Of a stretch of 64,000 nt of DNA, positions 25,001 through 34,869 are shown piece by piece. A program made the translations under genes and the position numbers. Under the pieces are notes generated by a model. That model did no database searches, was not told the origin of the DNA, and saw only the letters and a list, made by a program, of their open reading frames with translations. How positions within the stretch are numbered: the first letter of the stretch is position 1; each line of letters begins with the position of its first letter. This DNA comes from Dyella amyloliquefaciens (GTDB lineage Bacteria > Pseudomonadota > Gammaproteobacteria > Xanthomonadales > Rhodanobacteraceae), in assembly GCF_004296575.1 (NCBI RefSeq), contig NZ_SAYT01000006.1, forward strand, positions 124,001 through 188,000, read 5' to 3'.

Positions 25001-26608
25001 TTACATGCGGAACACGCCGTAGCGCTGCGGTTCGATCGGCGCGTTGAGCGAGGCGGAAATCGCCAGCCCCAGCACGCGACGGGTATCGGCCGGATCGATG
25101 ATGCCGTCGTCCCAAAGGCGCGCGCTCGCGTAATACGGGTGGCCCTGGCGCTCGTACTGCTCGCGGATCGGCGCCTTGAAGGCTTCCTCATCCTCGGTGG
25201 TCCAGGTTTTGCCGCTGGCTTCGATACCGTCGCGACGCACGGTGGCGAGCACTGATGAGGCCTGCTCGCCACCCATCACGCTGATGCGCGAGTTGGGCCA
25301 CATCCACAGGAAGCGAGCGCCATAGGCGCGGCCGCACATGGCGTAATTACCCGCGCCGAAGCTGCCTCCGATCACCACGGTGAACTTCGGCACATGCGAG
25401 CACGCCACGGCGGTCACCATCTTGGCGCCATCCTTCGCGATACCGGCGTTCTCGTACTTCTTGCCGACCATGAAGCCGGTGATGTTCTGCAGGAACACCA
25501 GCGGCACATTGCGCTGGTTGCACAGCTCGATGAAGTGCGCGCCCTTGAGCGCGGACTCGGAGAACAGGATGCCGTTGTTGGCGATGATGCCCACGGGATA
25601 ACCGTGGATATGCGCGAAGCCGCATACCAGCGTCTTGCCGTAGCGCGCCTTGAATTCGTGGAACTCCGAGCCGTCGACGATGCGCGCGATCACTTCGCGG
25701 ATGTCGAACGGGCGACGCGTGTCCTGGGGAATCACGCCGTACAGCTCCTCGGCGGGGTACAGCGGCTCGCTCGGCGTCTTGAGCGCGAGCGGCATCGGCT
25801 TGTTGCGGTTGAGGCTGGCGACGATATCGCGCGCAATGGACAGCGCGTGCGCATCGTTCTCGGCGAAATGATCGGCTACGCCCGAGACGGACGTATGCAC
25901 GTCTGCACCGCCCAGTGCCTCGGCGTTCACCACCTCGCCGGTGGCGGCCTTCACCAGTGGCGGACCACCCAGGAAGATGGTGCCCTGTTCGCGCACGATG
26001 ATGGTCTCGTCGCTCATCGCCGGCACGTAGGCGCCGCCAGCCGTGCACGAACCCATCACCACAGCGATCTGCGGAATGCCCAGGCCCGACATGCGCGCCT
26101 GGTTGTAGAAGATGCGGCCGAAGTGCTCCTTGTCCGGGAACACTTCGTCCTGCAACGGCAGGAAGGCGCCGCCGGAATCGACCAGGTAGACGCACGGCAG
26201 CCGGTTCTCCAGCGCCACTTCCTGCGCACGCAGGTGCTTCTTCACCGTGATCGGGAAATAGGTCCCACCTTTGACCGTGGCGTCGTTGGCGACCACCACC
26301 ACCTCGGTGCCGTTCACGCGGCCGATGCCGGTGATGATGCCGGCGGCGGGCGCCGCGTCGTCGTACATGCCATGGGCAGCCAGCGGCGACAGCTCGAGGA
26401 ACGGCGAGCCGGGGTCGAGCAGGGCGCGGATGCGCTCTCGTGGCAGCAGCTTGCCGCGGGCAGTGTGCTTGTCGCGGGCCTTCTCGCCGCCGCCCTCGGC
26501 GCTGCGCGAGAGCTCGCGATGCAGGTCGTCCACCAGTCCGCGCAGTTGCGCGCTGCTGGCCTGAAAGTCCGGGGAGCGGGAGTCGATCTGCGAGACAAGG
26601 ACACTCAT
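25001..26608 (-). CDS. liuB: Methylcrotonoyl-CoA carboxylase beta (carboxyltransferase) subunit
   Basis: 535 residues from ATG 26608, the normal length for MCC beta; the open frame extends to 26788 without support. Carboxyltransferase N- and C-domains are visible. [20 protein letters not shown] and [20 protein letters not shown] are typical of methylcrotonyl- rather than propionyl-CoA carboxylases, as is [17 protein letters not shown] near 385. [16 protein letters not shown] forms the second oxyanion site. It transfers the carboxyl group from biotin on LiuD to 3-methylcrotonyl-CoA. It lies in liu order but separated by thousands of bases from liuA, liuC and liuD. Confidence 0.95.
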   Translation of the reverse strand: MSVLVSQIDSRSPDFQASSAQLRGLVDDLHRELSRSAEGGGEKARDKHTARGKLLPRERIRALLDPGSPFLELSPLAAHGMYDDAAPAAGIITGIGRVNGTEVVVVANDATVKGGTYFPITVKKHLRAQEVALENRLPCVYLVDSGGAFLPLQDEVFPDKEHFGRIFYNQARMSGLGIPQIAVVMGSCTAGGAYVPAMSDETIIVREQGTIFLGGPPLVKAATGEVVNAEALGGADVHTSVSGVADHFAENDAHALSIARDIVASLNRNKPMPLALKTPSEPLYPAEELYGVIPQDTRRPFDIREVIARIVDGSEFHEFKARYGKTLVCGFAHIHGYPVGIIANNGILFSESALKGAHFIELCNQRNVPLVFLQNITGFMVGKKYENAGIAKDGAKMVTAVACSHVPKFTVVIGGSFGAGNYAMCGRAYGARFLWMWPNSRISVMGGEQASSVLATVRRDGIEASGKTWTTEDEEAFKAPIREQYERQGHPYYASARLWDDGIIDPADTRRVLGLAISASLNAPIEPQRYGVFRM

Positions 26609-26869
26609 GGGCTGACGCTGCCGTTCGAATGAAGCAGTTGATGATAACGGTACGGGCCGGTGGGCTAAATCGGCGGCGCAGCATCGACGGCGTGGCGGGA
26701 CGTCTGGTCGTGCAACGCGACCGGCTGGGGTGCGATGTCTAGCGGATGTCTTGTCACTAGGCGAATGACTTGAAAGCGATAGGGCCATGTCTGGCGCTTA
26801 TGTGTGTTTCCAAGCGGTTGCCATGCCAGCCCTGCACCTTTACGTGATGGCGGTCACACCATCATGATC

Positions 26870-26918
26870 TTTCGTTTTCTTTTGTTGACCGTAAGTTTTC
26901 ATTTCTTTTAATTTCGAA
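26870..26918. promoter_or_regulatory. Putative AgaR operators upstream of the second TonB receptor
   Basis: TTTCGTTTTCTTTTGTT at 26870 closely follows the E. coli AgaR pattern. A second cluster has TTTC at 26897, 26902 and 26912, the last two 10 bp apart. The sites lie 80-130 bp upstream of the receptor ATG in the 389-bp gap divergent from liuB. The remainder of that gap, 26609-26869, shows no gene. Binding is inferred. Confidence 0.6.
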
Positions 26919-26997
26919 TGACACGCCTTTGGGGGTGGCGTGCCGTGTCGCGAAAGTCGCGGCGAAAAAATCCATTGAAGTAAAGGAGTTGAAGCAT

Positions 26998-29900
26998 ATG
27001 GCTTTACAACCTCCTCGACGTCGGCTGGCGTTGCGCCCGACGTCACTGGCCCTGGCCATCGGCATGGCCGCCAGCGGCCTCGTTCATGCCCAATCGACCA
27101 CCGGCACCATCTTCGGCACGACTCCGACAGGGACCGGCGACGCCGTGCACGTGCAGAGCACCGGCTCTGGTCTGTCCCGCGATGCATCGATCGACGAGCG
27201 TGGCCGCTTCACCATTGGCGAACTGCCGATCGGCGCCTACACGGTCACCCTGTTGCGCAATGGCAAGGTCGTCGACACGCGTAGCAACGTGCAGCTTCGC
27301 GTGGGAACCAGCACCCAGGTCGTGTTCAACCCGTCGGCGACGGCCAGCACGCAGGAGGCCCAGAACCTCTCCGGAGTGAACGTCGTCGCCAGTTCGCTGC
27401 CGGCGATCGACGTGACCAGCGTCGACTCGCGCACCGTGGTCACAGCGACCCAGCTCGCCAAGCTGCCGGTGGAGCGCAGCGCCGAATCGATTGCCCTCCT
27501 TGCGCCTGGCACGGTGCAGGGCAACCCATCGTTCGGCGGCGTGGCTTTCAGTGGTTCGTCTGTGGCGGAGAACGCGTATTACATCAACGGATTCGACACG
27601 AGCAATCCGCTGACCAACCTGGGCGGCACCCAACTGCCCTATGGCGCGATCGACCAGCAGGAAATCATCGCCGGTGGCTACGGGCCGCAATACGGCCGAT
27701 CCGATGGCGGCGTGATCAGCCAGGTCGGCAAACGCGGCACCAATGAATGGCATTTCGGCGCGCAAGTGCAGTGGATTCCACGCTCCACCAAGGCCGATCC
27801 GGCAGATATCTATTACGTCAACGGCAGGCGCAAGGGCCAGCTGTACGACTACAACAAGCAGGACAACAGCTGGGACGACGTGGTCAGCGGTTATTTCGGC
27901 GGCCCGCTGATCAAGGACAAGCTGTTCGTGTTTGCCGCTTATGAGTTCGAGCGCAAGCAGGGCAGCAGCGTGGGCAACGTCAGCAGCCCGTACGAGACGC
28001 AATACCGCTATGACTACCCGCGCTGGTACACCAAGCTCGACTGGAACATCACCGATAGCAACATCCTCGAGTTCACCGGTATCTCCAGCAAGACCTCCTA
28101 TGCCGCCACCCAGTACGACTACGACTACTCCAGTTTCACTGCGGGTGGTTTCCACGCCGTTTCGTCGCCCACCAAGGACACCAGCGACATCGGCATCGTC
28201 AAGTACACCAGCTACATCACCGACGATCTCACGCTGAGCGCTTTGTACGGCAAGATGCACCAGATCAACCAGACCCTGTATCCGGACTACGACCCGGACC
28301 AGGTCTACATCTCGGGGATCACGGCGCAGAACCCGGCCATCGTCGGCGGGAGCCCGGTCAAGAGTCCGCAGCCATTCGGCTACATCAAGGCGGACGACGC
28401 CGGCAACCGTACCAGCAACCTGCGCCTCGACCTCACCTATCACCTCGGTGACCACACGCTCAGCGCGGGCATCGACAACCAGACCGCGCGGGCGAAGGAC
28501 CAGGGTTCGCACGTGTCCGGGCCGGACGGCGGCTACTGGTGGATCTACCACGACAATTCGAACGACCCGAACGCGCCGCTCGATCCCTCCAACGGCGTGC
28601 CGTCGCCAGTGAATTACCCGGGAGGGGAAACGGGCTATTCGGTGAGCCGCTATGTGTACTCGGCGCTGGCCTCGGCGCGCACTGTGCAGCAGGCCCAGTA
28701 CGTCGAGGACGCTTGGCAGGTGAGCGATCGCCTGCTGCTGAAACTCGGCGTGCGCAACGAGCAGTTCACCAATTACAACTCCGACGGCAAGGCCTACATC
28801 CGCCAGACCAAGGCGCAGTGGGCGCCCCGGCTAGGTTTCAGCTGGGACGTGAATGGCGACGCCAGTTTCAAGGTGTTCGGCAATGCAGGCCGCTACTACC
28901 TTGCACTGCCGAACCAGGTGGCGATCCGCGCTGCGGGCGGCAGCATCTATACCAACGAGTGGTACACCTACACCGGTATCGACCCGGCCACCGGCGTACC
29001 TACCGGTCTCACTGCGTTGCCTCCCTACCATCCGGTATCGCCGGACGGCGAACTGGGCACGGCACCGGACCCCGCCACGGTGACGGCCAGGAACATCAAG
29101 TCCGAGTACCAGGACGAGTTCATCCTGGGCTTCCAGAAGCAGCTCAACCCGCAGTGGTATTACGGCATGAAGGGCGTCGTGCGCCGAATGCGCAATGCCA
29201 TCGACGACGTTTGCGATACGGACCCCATCCTTGCCGCCGCGCAGGCCCAGGGCATCAACCTGGATGATCTGCAGCCACTGAAGGGCTGCCGGCTGTTCAA
29301 TCCCGGCCGCGCCAACGATTTCACCTTGCTCATGAACGACGGCGGTCGCAGGACGGTCACCGTGAGCAATGCCGACTTCGGCTTCCCCGCGCTCAAACGT
29401 GACTACGTCGGCCTCGAGTTCATCCTGGAGCACCCGTTCGACGGCAAGTGGTACGGGTCGTTCAATTACACCTACTCGCACAGCTACGGCAACACCGAAG
29501 GCCCGGTGCGTTCGGATGTGCGCCAGTCGGACATCTCGGCGACCACCTCGTGGGATAACCCGGCCCTGATGGTCTATTCCAATGGTAGCCAGGCCAACGA
29601 TCAGCGCCATCACGTCAAGTTCAACGGCTACTACCAGCTCGCGGACGAATGGATGGTCGGCGCAACCGCTGACATCGCTTCCGGGTACCCCCGCAACTGC
29701 CTGGGCGCATACGGCGGTCCCGGGACGCCGGCCGACGAACGCGACCCGGCCGCCTACGGTGATTCCGCCTACTACTTCTGCAACAGCGTACCTGAGCCAC
29801 CGGGCAGGGCAGGGCGCACGCCCTGGACATACCAGCTGTCCACCAACCTGGAATACCGGCCGACATGGGCCGACAAGAAGCTGGCCTTCAATGTCTACGT

Positions 29901-30045
29901 GTTCAACCTGCTCAACCAGCAGAAGCCCATCCAGTACGACTACGGATACGGCAGCACCAATGACCAGCCCACCGACAGTTATGGCCGTGTGGTCTATCGC
30001 CAGACACCTCGCTACGTGAGGCTGGCAGTGTCGTACGACTTCTGA
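26998..30045 (+). CDS. TonB-dependent receptor, Oar-like with carboxypeptidase-regulatory N-domain
   Basis: 1015 residues from ATG 26998, supported by AAAGGAG 9 bp upstream; a longer frame from 26929 lacks this. Signal peptide ALAIGMAASGLVHA. The beta-sandwich N-domain (about 35-115) is followed by the plug with IDVTSVDSRTVVTATQLAKL and NAYYINGFDTSNPLTN, and a long barrel ending RYVRLAVSYDF. The plug segment is nearly the same as in the 18862-21888 receptor, showing a duplication. It probably takes up a product of the GH89/clan-D glycosidases. It is followed by a strong terminator and preceded by AgaR-like sites. Confidence 0.92.
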   Translation: MALQPPRRRLALRPTSLALAIGMAASGLVHAQSTTGTIFGTTPTGTGDAVHVQSTGSGLSRDASIDERGRFTIGELPIGAYTVTLLRNGKVVDTRSNVQLRVGTSTQVVFNPSATASTQEAQNLSGVNVVASSLPAIDVTSVDSRTVVTATQLAKLPVERSAESIALLAPGTVQGNPSFGGVAFSGSSVAENAYYINGFDTSNPLTNLGGTQLPYGAIDQQEIIAGGYGPQYGRSDGGVISQVGKRGTNEWHFGAQVQWIPRSTKADPADIYYVNGRRKGQLYDYNKQDNSWDDVVSGYFGGPLIKDKLFVFAAYEFERKQGSSVGNVSSPYETQYRYDYPRWYTKLDWNITDSNILEFTGISSKTSYAATQYDYDYSSFTAGGFHAVSSPTKDTSDIGIVKYTSYITDDLTLSALYGKMHQINQTLYPDYDPDQVYISGITAQNPAIVGGSPVKSPQPFGYIKADDAGNRTSNLRLDLTYHLGDHTLSAGIDNQTARAKDQGSHVSGPDGGYWWIYHDNSNDPNAPLDPSNGVPSPVNYPGGETGYSVSRYVYSALASARTVQQAQYVEDAWQVSDRLLLKLGVRNEQFTNYNSDGKAYIRQTKAQWAPRLGFSWDVNGDASFKVFGNAGRYYLALPNQVAIRAAGGSIYTNEWYTYTGIDPATGVPTGLTALPPYHPVSPDGELGTAPDPATVTARNIKSEYQDEFILGFQKQLNPQWYYGMKGVVRRMRNAIDDVCDTDPILAAAQAQGINLDDLQPLKGCRLFNPGRANDFTLLMNDGGRRTVTVSNADFGFPALKRDYVGLEFILEHPFDGKWYGSFNYTYSHSYGNTEGPVRSDVRQSDISATTSWDNPALMVYSNGSQANDQRHHVKFNGYYQLADEWMVGATADIASGYPRNCLGAYGGPGTPADERDPAAYGDSAYYFCNSVPEPPGRAGRTPWTYQLSTNLEYRPTWADKKLAFNVYVFNLLNQQKPIQYDYGYGSTNDQPTDSYGRVVYRQTPRYVRLAVSYDF

Positions 30046-30082
30046 CTGCGGCACGCGATCGCGCCCGAATCGTCTCCCCCTT

Positions 30083-30111
30083 GCCGCAGCGGAACCGCTG
30101 CGGCTTTTTTT
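30083..30111 (+). terminator. Intrinsic terminator of the second TonB receptor
   Basis: GCCGCAGC and GCTGCGGC form a stem around GGAACC, followed at once by seven T. A classical rho-independent terminator 38 bp after the stop. Confidence 0.9.
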
Positions 30112-30136
30112 CTACGCGTGTCGCCGCGGTAGGCAC

Positions 30137-30170
30137 AAAAAAAACCGGCCGCACGAGGCGGCCGGTTTTT
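30137..30170. terminator. Bidirectional intrinsic terminator
   Basis: A-run, then ACCGGCCGC / GCGGCCGGT stem with loop ACGAG, then five T. It lies between the convergent receptor and lipoprotein genes and fits the end of the minus-strand lipoprotein gene 18 bp away. Confidence 0.85.
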
Positions 30171-30188
30171 CAGAAGTACACGAGGTAC

Positions 30189-30461
30189 TTAGTGACCAGC
30201 GGTCGTGGCCGGAGCCGGAGCCGCAGCGGTCGAAGCCGGAGCCGGAGCCGGCTGTTCGGCCGGGGCAGCAGCCGTCGAAGCCGGGGCAGCAGCCGGAGCA
30301 GCAGCCGGAGCTTCGGCAGCAGCCTTCTGAGCCTGGTCAGCGGACTGCTGAGCCTGGTCAGCCGACTTCTGGGCGTCCTGCGCGGAATCCTGCGCGCCGT
30401 TGCTGCAAGCCGCCAGCAGCGCGACGAGCGCAGAGGCGAGAAGGGTACGCGTGAACTTCAT
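30189..30461 (-). CDS. Small Ala/Pro-rich lipoprotein
   Basis: 90 residues from ATG 30461 (AGGAG 7 bp upstream). The signal peptide ends in the lipobox LLAACS, so the mature chain starts at Cys19 and is lipid-anchored. A heptad-like segment (DSAQDAQKSADQAQQSADQA) follows, resembling the coiled coil of Lpp-type proteins, then a low-complexity Ala/Pro/Thr tail ending PATTAGH. No catalytic domain. A structural role in the envelope is possible but not shown. Confidence 0.8.
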   Translation of the reverse strand: MKFTRTLLASALVALLAACSNGAQDSAQDAQKSADQAQQSADQAQKAAAEAPAAAPAAAPASTAAAPAEQPAPAPASTAAAPAPATTAGH

Positions 30462-30575
30462 GGTGAATCTCCTTTGCCGTGGAATGCCGTTTGGCGGGCG
30501 TATTAATAACGCTTTCGCGGAAAATGCGCCACATCTTTGTGTAAAGAAGGGAAAACAGGTTAACCCCGCTTTCAT

Positions 30576-30599
30576 CGACGCCCGGAGGTCCGGGCGTCG
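30576..30599 (-). terminator. Hairpin after the acetyltransferase gene
   Basis: Perfect 10-bp stem CGACGCCCGG / CCGGGCGTCG with a 4-nt loop, 9 bp past the acetyl-CoA acetyltransferase stop. No U-tract follows. Confidence 0.55.
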
Positions 30600-30608
30600 T
30601 TATAGCCT

Positions 30609-31793
30609 TTAATCAAGCAGTTCCACGGCAATGGCCGTAGCCTCGCCGCCGCCGATGCAGAGCGATGCCACGCCGCGCTTGAGACCGCGGGTCTTCAGCG
30701 CATTGAGCAGGGTGACCACCAGGCGGGCGCCGCTTGCGCCGATGGGGTGGCCCAGGGCGCAGGCGCCGCCATTGACGTTGATCTTGTCGCGCGGGATCTC
30801 CAGCTCGCGCATGGCGGCCATGGCCACCACCGCGAAGGCTTCGTTGACCTCGAACAGGTCCACGTCAGCCACCTTCCAGCCGGCCTTGTCGAGCACCTTG
30901 TGCAGTGCACCGACCGGGGCCGTGGTGAACCACTCGGGCTCCTGCGAATGGGTGGCATGCGCCACGACGCGGGCCAACGGCTTGAGGCCGCGTGCCTTGG
31001 CATCGTCGGCGGACAGCAGCACGACGGCAGCGGCGCCATCGGAGATGCTCGAGGAGCTGGCCGCCGTGATGGTGCCGTTCTCCTTGCGGAAGGCCGGCTT
31101 GAGGGTCGGGATCTTGCTGACGTCGGAGCGGCCCGGCTGCTCGTCGGTGTCGATCTTCACTTCGCCCTTGCGGCTCGCCACGGTGACCGGGACGATTTCG
31201 TCGGCAAAGGCGCCAGCCTGCTGCGCGGCCTTGGCACGCTCCACCGACTCGATGGAGTAGGCGTCCTGCTCTTCGCGGGTGAAGTGGTACTTGTCGGCGC
31301 ACTGCTCGCCGAACACGCCCATGGCCTTGCCGTCGTAGGGGCTGGTGAGGCCGTCCCACGCCATGTGATCGACCAGGGTGCCGTCGCCGTAGCGGATGCC
31401 GGTGCGGGCGTTGACCATGTGCGGTGCGTTGGTCATCGACTCCATGCCGCCGGCCACGACGATCGCCGCCGAACCGGCCTTGATCAGGTCATGGCCCAGC
31501 ATGATGGCCTTCATGCCCGAGCCGCACACCTTGTTGATGGTCGTGCAACCTGCGGCAACCGGCAGGCCGGCGCCCAGCGATGCCTGGCGCGCGGGTGCCT
31601 GGCCGAGGTTGGCCGGCAGCACGCAGCCCATGATCACTTCGGTGACATCGGCTGGCGCCAGACCCGACTGTTCCAGCGCAGCACGGATGGCGGTGGCACC
31701 CAGCGTAGGGGTGGGAACGCCGGTGAACTGGCCGAGGAAGGAGCCGATGGCCGTGCGCTTGGCACCGACGATGACGACGCTGACATCCGACAT
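30609..31793 (-). CDS. Acetyl-CoA C-acetyltransferase (thiolase)
   Basis: 394 residues from ATG 31793 (GGAG 6 bp upstream); the frame is open far upstream but without a domain. Thiolase landmarks are INKVCGSGMKAIML with nucleophile Cys90, the GGMESMTNAPHM segment, EVNEAFAVVAMAAM, GGACALGHPIGASGARL with the catalytic His near 350, and SLCIGGGEATA near the end. It condenses or cleaves acetoacetyl-CoA in the cytoplasm. Being among the liu genes, it probably handles the acetoacetate branch of leucine breakdown (after CoA activation). Gene names such as phaA or atoB cannot be told apart from sequence. Confidence 0.93.
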   Translation of the reverse strand: MSDVSVVIVGAKRTAIGSFLGQFTGVPTPTLGATAIRAALEQSGLAPADVTEVIMGCVLPANLGQAPARQASLGAGLPVAAGCTTINKVCGSGMKAIMLGHDLIKAGSAAIVVAGGMESMTNAPHMVNARTGIRYGDGTLVDHMAWDGLTSPYDGKAMGVFGEQCADKYHFTREEQDAYSIESVERAKAAQQAGAFADEIVPVTVASRKGEVKIDTDEQPGRSDVSKIPTLKPAFRKENGTITAASSSSISDGAAAVVLLSADDAKARGLKPLARVVAHATHSQEPEWFTTAPVGALHKVLDKAGWKVADVDLFEVNEAFAVVAMAAMRELEIPRDKINVNGGACALGHPIGASGARLVVTLLNALKTRGLKRGVASLCIGGGEATAIAVELLD

Positions 31794-31998
31794 GGAAATC
31801 TCCGCAAGTACTTGATGGGGCTGAAAGTGCCCAAGGGATAGCCGTGGAATTATCGCAGTCCGTGGCTGACCGGGGCAAACCGGGCCGGAATGCGGCAACC
31901 GTGGGATTCTTGCGCCAATTAGTTGCGTTTTCGTTGTGCCACCATTGCCTCCATCGTGCGTTGCATGGGGCAGGGGGCACGTGATGGGGTGGGCTGCC

Positions 31999-34818
31999 AT
32001 GAAGACGGGCTTGCGAGAGCTGCCATATCGCCATACGGCGTTGTTGATGGGACTGACGCTGGCGCTGAGCGCCTGCGGCGGGGGCGGTGGAAACGGCAAT
32101 ACCAAGGCATCGCAGCCTGCTCCGTCGCCACCCGTCACGCCGCCGTCATCGTCATCGGTCGCGCAGCCGCCGATCGACGCCCAGCTCGCCCTCACCAATA
32201 CCTATGCGGCCCACTCCGCGGGCTACAACGGTGCGGGCGTCACCATCGGAATCGTCGATACCGGCGTGATGGCGACGCATCCTGCGCTTGCCGGGCGCGT
32301 GGTCAAGGAGCTCGTCTACGTCGACCCCAGCACCAACAACGTCAATGTGGACGATGTGAATGGCCATGGCACCTACGTGGCCGAGATTGCTGCGGGTACG
32401 CCGTTCGGGCAGTTTGCCGGCGGCATTGCGCCAGGGTCGAACATCGTCTCCGCGCGCATCGTCGATGACAACGCGCCCGACGACAACGGCTCCACCGCAC
32501 CGGCGCCGGTGACTTCGGCGGATGCGATCCCGCTGGGCCAGGTCAACGCCGACCTGATCAGCAACGGCGTGAAGGTGATGAACAATTCGTGGGGCGGCAT
32601 CAGCTGGAGCTCCAGCGATACGGCCACCACGCAGAGCTTCCACGACGCCTATGCTCCTTTCATCAACACATGGGGCGGGCTGGTCGTCTTCGCGGCAGGC
32701 AACGATTCGCAGGCCAATCCCAGCACCATCGCCTCGCTGCCATCGCTGGCGCCCGACCTGGAGAAGGGTTGGCTTACCGTGGTGGCGGTGGACAGCAACA
32801 ATCCTTCGCAGCTCGCGAGCTATTCCAACAAATGCGGTGTGGCCATGAACTACTGTCTGGCCGCACCAGGCAATGTGATCGTCAGTGGCAAGGGTGATAC
32901 CAGCACGTCCAATGAGACCTACTGGATCGTCGATGGCACCTCATTGGCGGCGCCGCAGGTATCCGGCGCGGCGGCACTGGTTTGGCAGGCCTATCCCTAT
33001 TTCACCAACGATCTGGTGCGGCAGACCTTGCTGGGCACGGCCGATCCCATGGGCGGCTCGCAGCCCAATACCACCTTCGGTTACGGCGAGCTGGACGTGG
33101 GAAGGGCGGTGAATGGCCCGGCGCAATTTAACTGGGGCGACGTCACCGTCAGTTTCAGCGGGAGCTCCAGCTGGAACAACGCCATTTCAGGCGCCGGCGG
33201 ACTGATCAAGCAGGGCACCGGTACGCTCACGCTTACCCAGCCCTCCACCTACACGGGGCTGACCCAGGTGCAGGGCGGCATGCTGGTGGCCCAGTCGCTT
33301 GCCTCCAACGTGAGCATCGGCGCACTGGGTGTATTGAGCAGCACGCCGACGATTTCAGGCTCAGTCACCAATGCTGGCGTCCTGGCCGTTGGCAGCACGG
33401 ATGTCGCCGTGGGCGGCAATTATGTGCAGCAAGGCAATGGCCGCCTGGCGATCGCGCTCGGTTCGGCGTTGCGGGTGACCGGCACGGCCAGCCTGACCGG
33501 CGGCGACGTTTACGTGACCGGTATGAAGCAGGGTTACCAGGTGAGTTCGCATACGGACGTGCTGACGGCGAACGCTGGACTCACGGGCACGTTCTCGGCG
33601 CTCGACGTGGCGACGGGCGTGCTGCTCACCGCCACGCTCAACTACGACCCCAACGATGCGTGGTTGAACGTGAGCCAGGTGCAGGCGACCAATGTGACCG
33701 GCATGACCTACACGCCAGCCTCGTATGGCGCGGCCCAGCGCGTGGATGCGGCCTTCAGCCAGATCAACACCCAGGTGGCGCAGGGCGGCGCGAGTGCCAG
33801 TCCTACCGCGACATCGTTTGCCCAGGGCGCGGCCAGCCTGCAGCAGACTGCAACGGCCGCCGCGTTGCAGAGCTCACTGTCCAGCCTGTCGGGGCAATTG
33901 CATGCCGCCAGCGCAGCGATGACGTTCGAGGCGATGGATGCGGGCACACGCGCCCTGTCGGACCGTTTCGATCAGCTCACCGATGTGACGCATGCGGGTG
34001 GATGGACACAGGCGCTGGACGGTTACGGCAGCCTCAGCCGCAGCGGTTACGACAGCGTGGGTTATGACCTCAGTGGCTGGGTCGTCGGTCAGGACCGCCG
34101 ATTGGGAAGCAATGGTGTCTTCGGCTTTGCCGTGGAGCAAAGCCAGAACCTCGGTCGCCTGGATGAATTTGCCGATCAGGGCACCAGCCGGGCCGTCGAA
34201 GGCATGCTCTATGGCGGGCTGATGCAGAACCAGTGGTATGCGATGGGGCGGCTGGGCGTCGGCACTTATCGCGAGGATATGCGTCGGCATATCGAACTGG
34301 GCAGCGACGTGCAGAACGTCGCCAGCAACACCAACGGGAGTTACGACCTGGCCTACGGCGAGGGTGGCTACCGCTTCACGCTCGGCGCCCTGCATGTGAC
34401 GCCTTACGTCGATCTCCAGTACGCCAACATCCGCACCGACGGCTTCAATGAAGTCGGTGGCGATGGCTTTGGCCTCAAGGCTGGTTCGCAGACCATCGAG
34501 CGCTGGCAGGGCGGCGCGGGGCTGCGCGCGGGACGCGACTGGTCGCTGGCCGGCGGTGGCCAGCTCAGCCTGCAGGCCCATCTGCTCTGGCAGAACGCCT
34601 TCAGCATGCGCGGTGCCATACCGGATGCCAGCTTCGCCGTGCTCAACCAGTGGGCGCCGGTGGGTGGCATCGGCCTCTCCCGCTATGGCGGCGATGCCGG
34701 CATGAGCCTGGATTGGCTGATGTCCCCACGCTCACGCCTGTCGCTAGGTTTCGACCAGTACGTGGCCCAGTACGACCGGGGGCGCATGGAGACGTTGAGC
34801 TACCGCTTGTCGTTCTGA
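31999..34818 (+). CDS. Subtilisin-type serine protease autotransporter with lipobox
   Basis: About 939 residues from ATG 31999; ATG 31984 adds five and the frame opens at 31936. The N-terminus LLMGLTLALSAC followed by five Gly is a lipobox, so the passenger may be lipid-anchored as in NalP or SphB1. The S8 domain has Asp87 (GIVDTGV), His123 (NGHGTYVAE) and Ser315 (DGTSLAAPQVSGAA). An autotransporter-associated strand repeat (LIKQGTGTLTLTQPSTYTGL) near 405 links to the C-terminal beta-barrel from about 660, ending LSYRLSF with terminal Phe. A surface protease that may cut itself or other surface proteins. It is divergent from the thiolase gene. Confidence 0.92.
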   Translation: MKTGLRELPYRHTALLMGLTLALSACGGGGGNGNTKASQPAPSPPVTPPSSSSVAQPPIDAQLALTNTYAAHSAGYNGAGVTIGIVDTGVMATHPALAGRVVKELVYVDPSTNNVNVDDVNGHGTYVAEIAAGTPFGQFAGGIAPGSNIVSARIVDDNAPDDNGSTAPAPVTSADAIPLGQVNADLISNGVKVMNNSWGGISWSSSDTATTQSFHDAYAPFINTWGGLVVFAAGNDSQANPSTIASLPSLAPDLEKGWLTVVAVDSNNPSQLASYSNKCGVAMNYCLAAPGNVIVSGKGDTSTSNETYWIVDGTSLAAPQVSGAAALVWQAYPYFTNDLVRQTLLGTADPMGGSQPNTTFGYGELDVGRAVNGPAQFNWGDVTVSFSGSSSWNNAISGAGGLIKQGTGTLTLTQPSTYTGLTQVQGGMLVAQSLASNVSIGALGVLSSTPTISGSVTNAGVLAVGSTDVAVGGNYVQQGNGRLAIALGSALRVTGTASLTGGDVYVTGMKQGYQVSSHTDVLTANAGLTGTFSALDVATGVLLTATLNYDPNDAWLNVSQVQATNVTGMTYTPASYGAAQRVDAAFSQINTQVAQGGASASPTATSFAQGAASLQQTATAAALQSSLSSLSGQLHAASAAMTFEAMDAGTRALSDRFDQLTDVTHAGGWTQALDGYGSLSRSGYDSVGYDLSGWVVGQDRRLGSNGVFGFAVEQSQNLGRLDEFADQGTSRAVEGMLYGGLMQNQWYAMGRLGVGTYREDMRRHIELGSDVQNVASNTNGSYDLAYGEGGYRFTLGALHVTPYVDLQYANIRTDGFNEVGGDGFGLKAGSQTIERWQGGAGLRAGRDWSLAGGGQLSLQAHLLWQNAFSMRGAIPDASFAVLNQWAPVGGIGLSRYGGDAGMSLDWLMSPRSRLSLGFDQYVAQYDRGRMETLSYRLSF

Positions 34819-34869
34819 CGAACGAACCTGCTTTCCGGACAGGAATCCAGTGCTTTTGGCTCTCGGCTT

